From positions 1 to 7,272 of the forward strand of contig JAQSXQ010000076.1 in NCBI GenBank assembly GCA_029256565.1: a stretch of DNA of 7,272 bases. The letters are read 5' to 3'. Each line of letters begins with the position of its first letter. The first letter of the stretch is position 1. The stretch is from Mycobacterium sp. (GTDB taxonomy: Bacteria > Actinomycetota > Actinomycetes > Mycobacteriales > Mycobacteriaceae). Positions 5,442 to 7,272 of this stretch are shown here, one piece after another. Both the position numbers and the translations under genes were made by a program. A model generated the notes under the pieces. The model saw only the letters and a list, made by a program, of their open reading frames with translations. It ran no database searches and was not told the origin of the DNA.

Positions 5442-5453
5442 TACCCTGGAGTC
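5442..5453 (+). promoter_or_regulatory. Possible -10 box for a leaderless zinc-ribbon transcript
   Basis: TACCCT (5442-5447) fits the actinobacterial TAnnnT -10 pattern and ends 6 nt before the A of ATG 5454, the spacing expected of a leaderless mRNA. The only Shine-Dalgarno-like GGAG (5448-5451) is 2 nt from the ATG, too close to work well. I see no clear -35. Confidence 0.35.
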
Positions 5454-5657
5454 ATGTTGCTCTTCTTCGGCTACGGCACCAAGCAGAAGCACCTTGGCTC
5501 CGGGGAGGTGCGGACCTGCCCACGCTGTCACAACACCACCCAGTGGGCGCGGATGCAGGAGTTCAAGCAGTTCTCGTTGTTCTTCGTCCCGGTGGCGCGG
5601 TGGAAGCGCCGCACCTTCGAGGTGTGTGGCATCTGCGGTGCCGCCGTGGTCGGCTAG
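5454..5657 (+). CDS. Small zinc-ribbon protein (zinc_ribbon_15-like)
   Basis: The 67-residue product starts MLLFFGYGTKQKHLGSGE, then has CPRC (C22, C25) and CGIC (C58, C61), two CxxC knuckles that should bind one zinc ion. Between them lies an aromatic stretch FKQFSLFFVPV. This layout (F-x-G-x-GTK start, first knuckle followed by HNTTQW, hydrophobic FxLFFxP strand, basic turn, VCxxCG end) matches short actinobacterial and eukaryotic zinc-ribbon proteins of unknown function. It has no signal peptide; the hydrophobic strand is too short and interrupted to be a convincing membrane span. The GMC gene ends 23 bp upstream. The ABC-F gene begins only 2 nt after its stop, so translational coupling and a shared ribosome-related role are possible (inference). 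Confidence 0.88.
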   Translation: MLLFFGYGTKQKHLGSGEVRTCPRCHNTTQWARMQEFKQFSLFFVPVARWKRRTFEVCGICGAAVVG

Positions 5658-5659
5658 CC

Positions 5660-7272
5660 ATGACGGCAACGCTCGTGGCGAAGAACCTGGCAGGGGGATT
5701 CGCCCATCGCACCCTGTTCGAGGGTCTCGACGTAACCGTCGCGCCGGGTGACGTGGTCGGTGTGGTCGGCGCCAACGGCGCAGGCAAGAGCACACTGCTG
5801 CGGATCCTGGCCGGAGACCTGGAACCGCTCGATGGCGTGGTGAGCATTGCGCCGGCCGACGCCTTCGTCGGGTGGCTTCCGCAGGAACACGAACGGGTGC
5901 CGGGCGAGACGGTCGCCGCGTACGTCGCCCGCCGCACCGGCTGTGCTTACGCCACGGCGGCCATGGAGGCAGCGGCGGCTGCCCTGTCGGAACCGGACCG
6001 ATCGCCCCCGGGCGTCGATCCCGCCGTCGCCTACTCGGCGGCACTGGATCACTGGCTCGCGACCGGCGCCGCCGACCTCGACGAGCGGCTGCCGGCGGTA
6101 CTGGCCGACTTGGGGCTCGATTCGAAGTCGGTACGACCGGAGTCGACGCTCATGACCGCGCTGTCGGGTGGGCAGGCGGCCCGGGTCGGCCTCGCAGCCC
6201 TGGTGACGTCGCGCTTCGACGTCGTGCTGCTCGACGAGCCGACCAACGATCTCGACCTCGATGGGCTCGCCCGTCTCGAGCAGTTCGTCCACGAACTCCG
6301 AGGTGGCGTCGTACTGGTGAGCCATGATCGAGAGTTCCTCGCTCGCAGCGTGACTCACGTCCTCGAGCTGGACCTGGCGCAGAACACGACCACGGTCTTC
6401 GGCGGTGGCTACGAGAGCTATCTCGAAGAGCGCGAGGTGGGTCGCAGGCACAAGCGCGAGCAGTACGAGGAATTCGCCGACAAGAAGGCCGACCTCGTCG
6501 CACGCGCACGCACACAACGGGAGTGGTCGAGCCAAGGCGTCCGCAACGCGATGCGCAAGGCTCCCGACAACGACAAGAACCGGCGACGCGCGGCCACCGA
6601 GTCGAGTGAGAAGCAGGCGCAGAAGGTCCGCCAGATGGAGAGCCGGATCGCCCGCCTGGAGGAAGTCGCCGAACCTCGCAAGGAGTGGACGCTGGAGTTC
6701 ACGATCGGAGCCGCACCCCGATCCAGTTCCGTCGTCGCGACACTCGACGACGCCGTCGTGCGGCAGGGCGACTTCGTCCTCGGGCCGGTGTCACTCCAGG
6801 TCGATGCGGGCGAACGAATCGGCATCACCGGACCCAACGGGGCTGGGAAGTCGACGCTGCTGCGGCTCCTGCTCGGCCGCCGGGAGCCCGACGAGGGGCG
6901 TGCGAGTCTGGGCGCCAACGTGGCGATCGGCGAGATCGACCAGGCGCGAGCGGATTTCACCGGATCCGATCGACTCGTCGACCGATTCGAGGAGCGCGTG
7001 CCGTCATGGACGACTGCCGACGTCCGAACCCTGCTCGCGAAGTTCGGCTTGCGCGCAGACCACGTCGAACGCACCGTCGACGAATTGTCACCCGGTGAAC
7101 GGACCCGCGCCGGTCTTGCGCTACTACAGGCACGCGGCACCAACGTGCTGGTCCTCGACGAGCCGACGAACCACCTCGACCTCCCCGCGATCGAGCAACT
7201 CGAACAAGCGCTGGACTCCTACGACGGCGCGCTGCTATTGGTCACTCACGATCGGCGGATGCTGGAGAACGT
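5660..7272 (+). CDS. ABC-F family ATPase, 3' end outside window
   Basis: Visible are 537 complete codons from ATG 5660, with no stop before the window edge. There are two ATP-binding cassettes and no membrane domain. Cassette 1 has Walker A GANGAGKST (37-45), Q-loop WLPQEH, signature LSGGQ (168-172), Walker B/catalytic VVLLDEPTNDLD (E193) and H-loop SHDRE (H222). A charged linker of about 90 residues (roughly 252-343; many K, R, E) follows and corresponds to the P-site tRNA-interaction region of ABC-F proteins. Cassette 2 has GPNGAGKST (391-399), signature LSPGE (476-480), VLVLDEPTNHLD (E501) and THDRR (H530). ABC-F proteins act on the ribosome; some rescue stalled translation, others protect from macrolides or lincosamides. 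The subfamily is not one I can name, and resistance is not proven by sequence. Most relatives are 530-560 residues, so only a short tail is missing. Confidence 0.94.
   Translation, partial: MTATLVAKNLAGGFAHRTLFEGLDVTVAPGDVVGVVGANGAGKSTLLRILAGDLEPLDGVVSIAPADAFVGWLPQEHERVPGETVAAYVARRTGCAYATAAMEAAAAALSEPDRSPPGVDPAVAYSAALDHWLATGAADLDERLPAVLADLGLDSKSVRPESTLMTALSGGQAARVGLAALVTSRFDVVLLDEPTNDLDLDGLARLEQFVHELRGGVVLVSHDREFLARSVTHVLELDLAQNTTTVFGGGYESYLEEREVGRRHKREQYEEFADKKADLVARARTQREWSSQGVRNAMRKAPDNDKNRRRAATESSEKQAQKVRQMESRIARLEEVAEPRKEWTLEFTIGAAPRSSSVVATLDDAVVRQGDFVLGPVSLQVDAGERIGITGPNGAGKSTLLRLLLGRREPDEGRASLGANVAIGEIDQARADFTGSDRLVDRFEERVPSWTTADVRTLLAKFGLRADHVERTVDELSPGERTRAGLALLQARGTNVLVLDEPTNHLDLPAIEQLEQALDSYDGALLLVTHDRRMLEN

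Noticed and set aside
5405..5452. Terminator after the GMC gene
   Set aside because: GGCGGGC and nearby GCCC can pair only weakly and there is no T-rich tail, so I do not call a terminator.
5654..6535. Minus-strand 293-codon open frame opposite the ABC-F gene
   Set aside because: It is a shadow of the ABC-F coding strand, whose Walker and signature motifs are unambiguous, and it has no family features of its own.

Overview
The window reads as chromosomal DNA of a high-GC soil or rhizosphere actinobacterium, most likely a member of the Mycobacteriales (Mycolicibacterium, Rhodococcus or Gordonia type). The reasons are strong G/C third-position codon use, an actinobacterial ABC-F paralogue, a GntR/FCD regulator beside acdS, and possible leaderless starts. 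The genus is inference. No tRNA, rRNA, CRISPR array, insertion sequence or integrase is visible, and no intergenic gap exceeds about 180 bp.

Layout. (1) 1-183: C-terminal end of a dienelactone hydrolase, cut by the window edge. (2) 200-625, minus: small alanine-rich helical protein of unknown function. (3) 626-806: divergent intergenic region that is unusually structured, with two adjacent inverted repeats and three copies of CAGCGCTA. (4) 807-1175, plus: SnoaL/NTF2-like protein. (5) 1201-1887, plus: GntR-family regulator with an FCD domain. (6) 1869-2873, minus: acdS, 1-aminocyclopropane-1-carboxylate (ACC) deaminase, tail-to-tail with the regulator and overlapping it by 19 bp. (7) 2874-3007: divergent regulatory region with two palindromes. 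(8) 3008-3835 and 3892-5430, plus: lipoprotein alpha/beta hydrolase and GMC flavin oxidoreductase. (9) 5454-5657 and 5660 to the end: zinc-ribbon protein and a tandem ABC-F ATPase, separated by 2 nt; the ABC-F gene is cut by the right edge.

The functional core is about 1.2-5.4 kb. AcdS breaks ACC, the plant ethylene precursor, into ammonia and 2-oxobutyrate, which gives a plant-associated bacterium nitrogen and carbon and lowers host ethylene. The adjacent GntR/FCD protein is the obvious candidate regulator. The palindromes between acdS and the hydrolase-GMC pair could let one regulator control both directions. The hydrolase is predicted to sit outside the membrane and the GMC enzyme in the cytoplasm, so hydrolysis of an ester outside followed by oxidation of the alcohol inside is a reasonable but untested model.

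No clearly unprecedented system is visible. The least explained elements are the structured 641-756 intergenic region and the operator-like palindromes around the acdS promoter.
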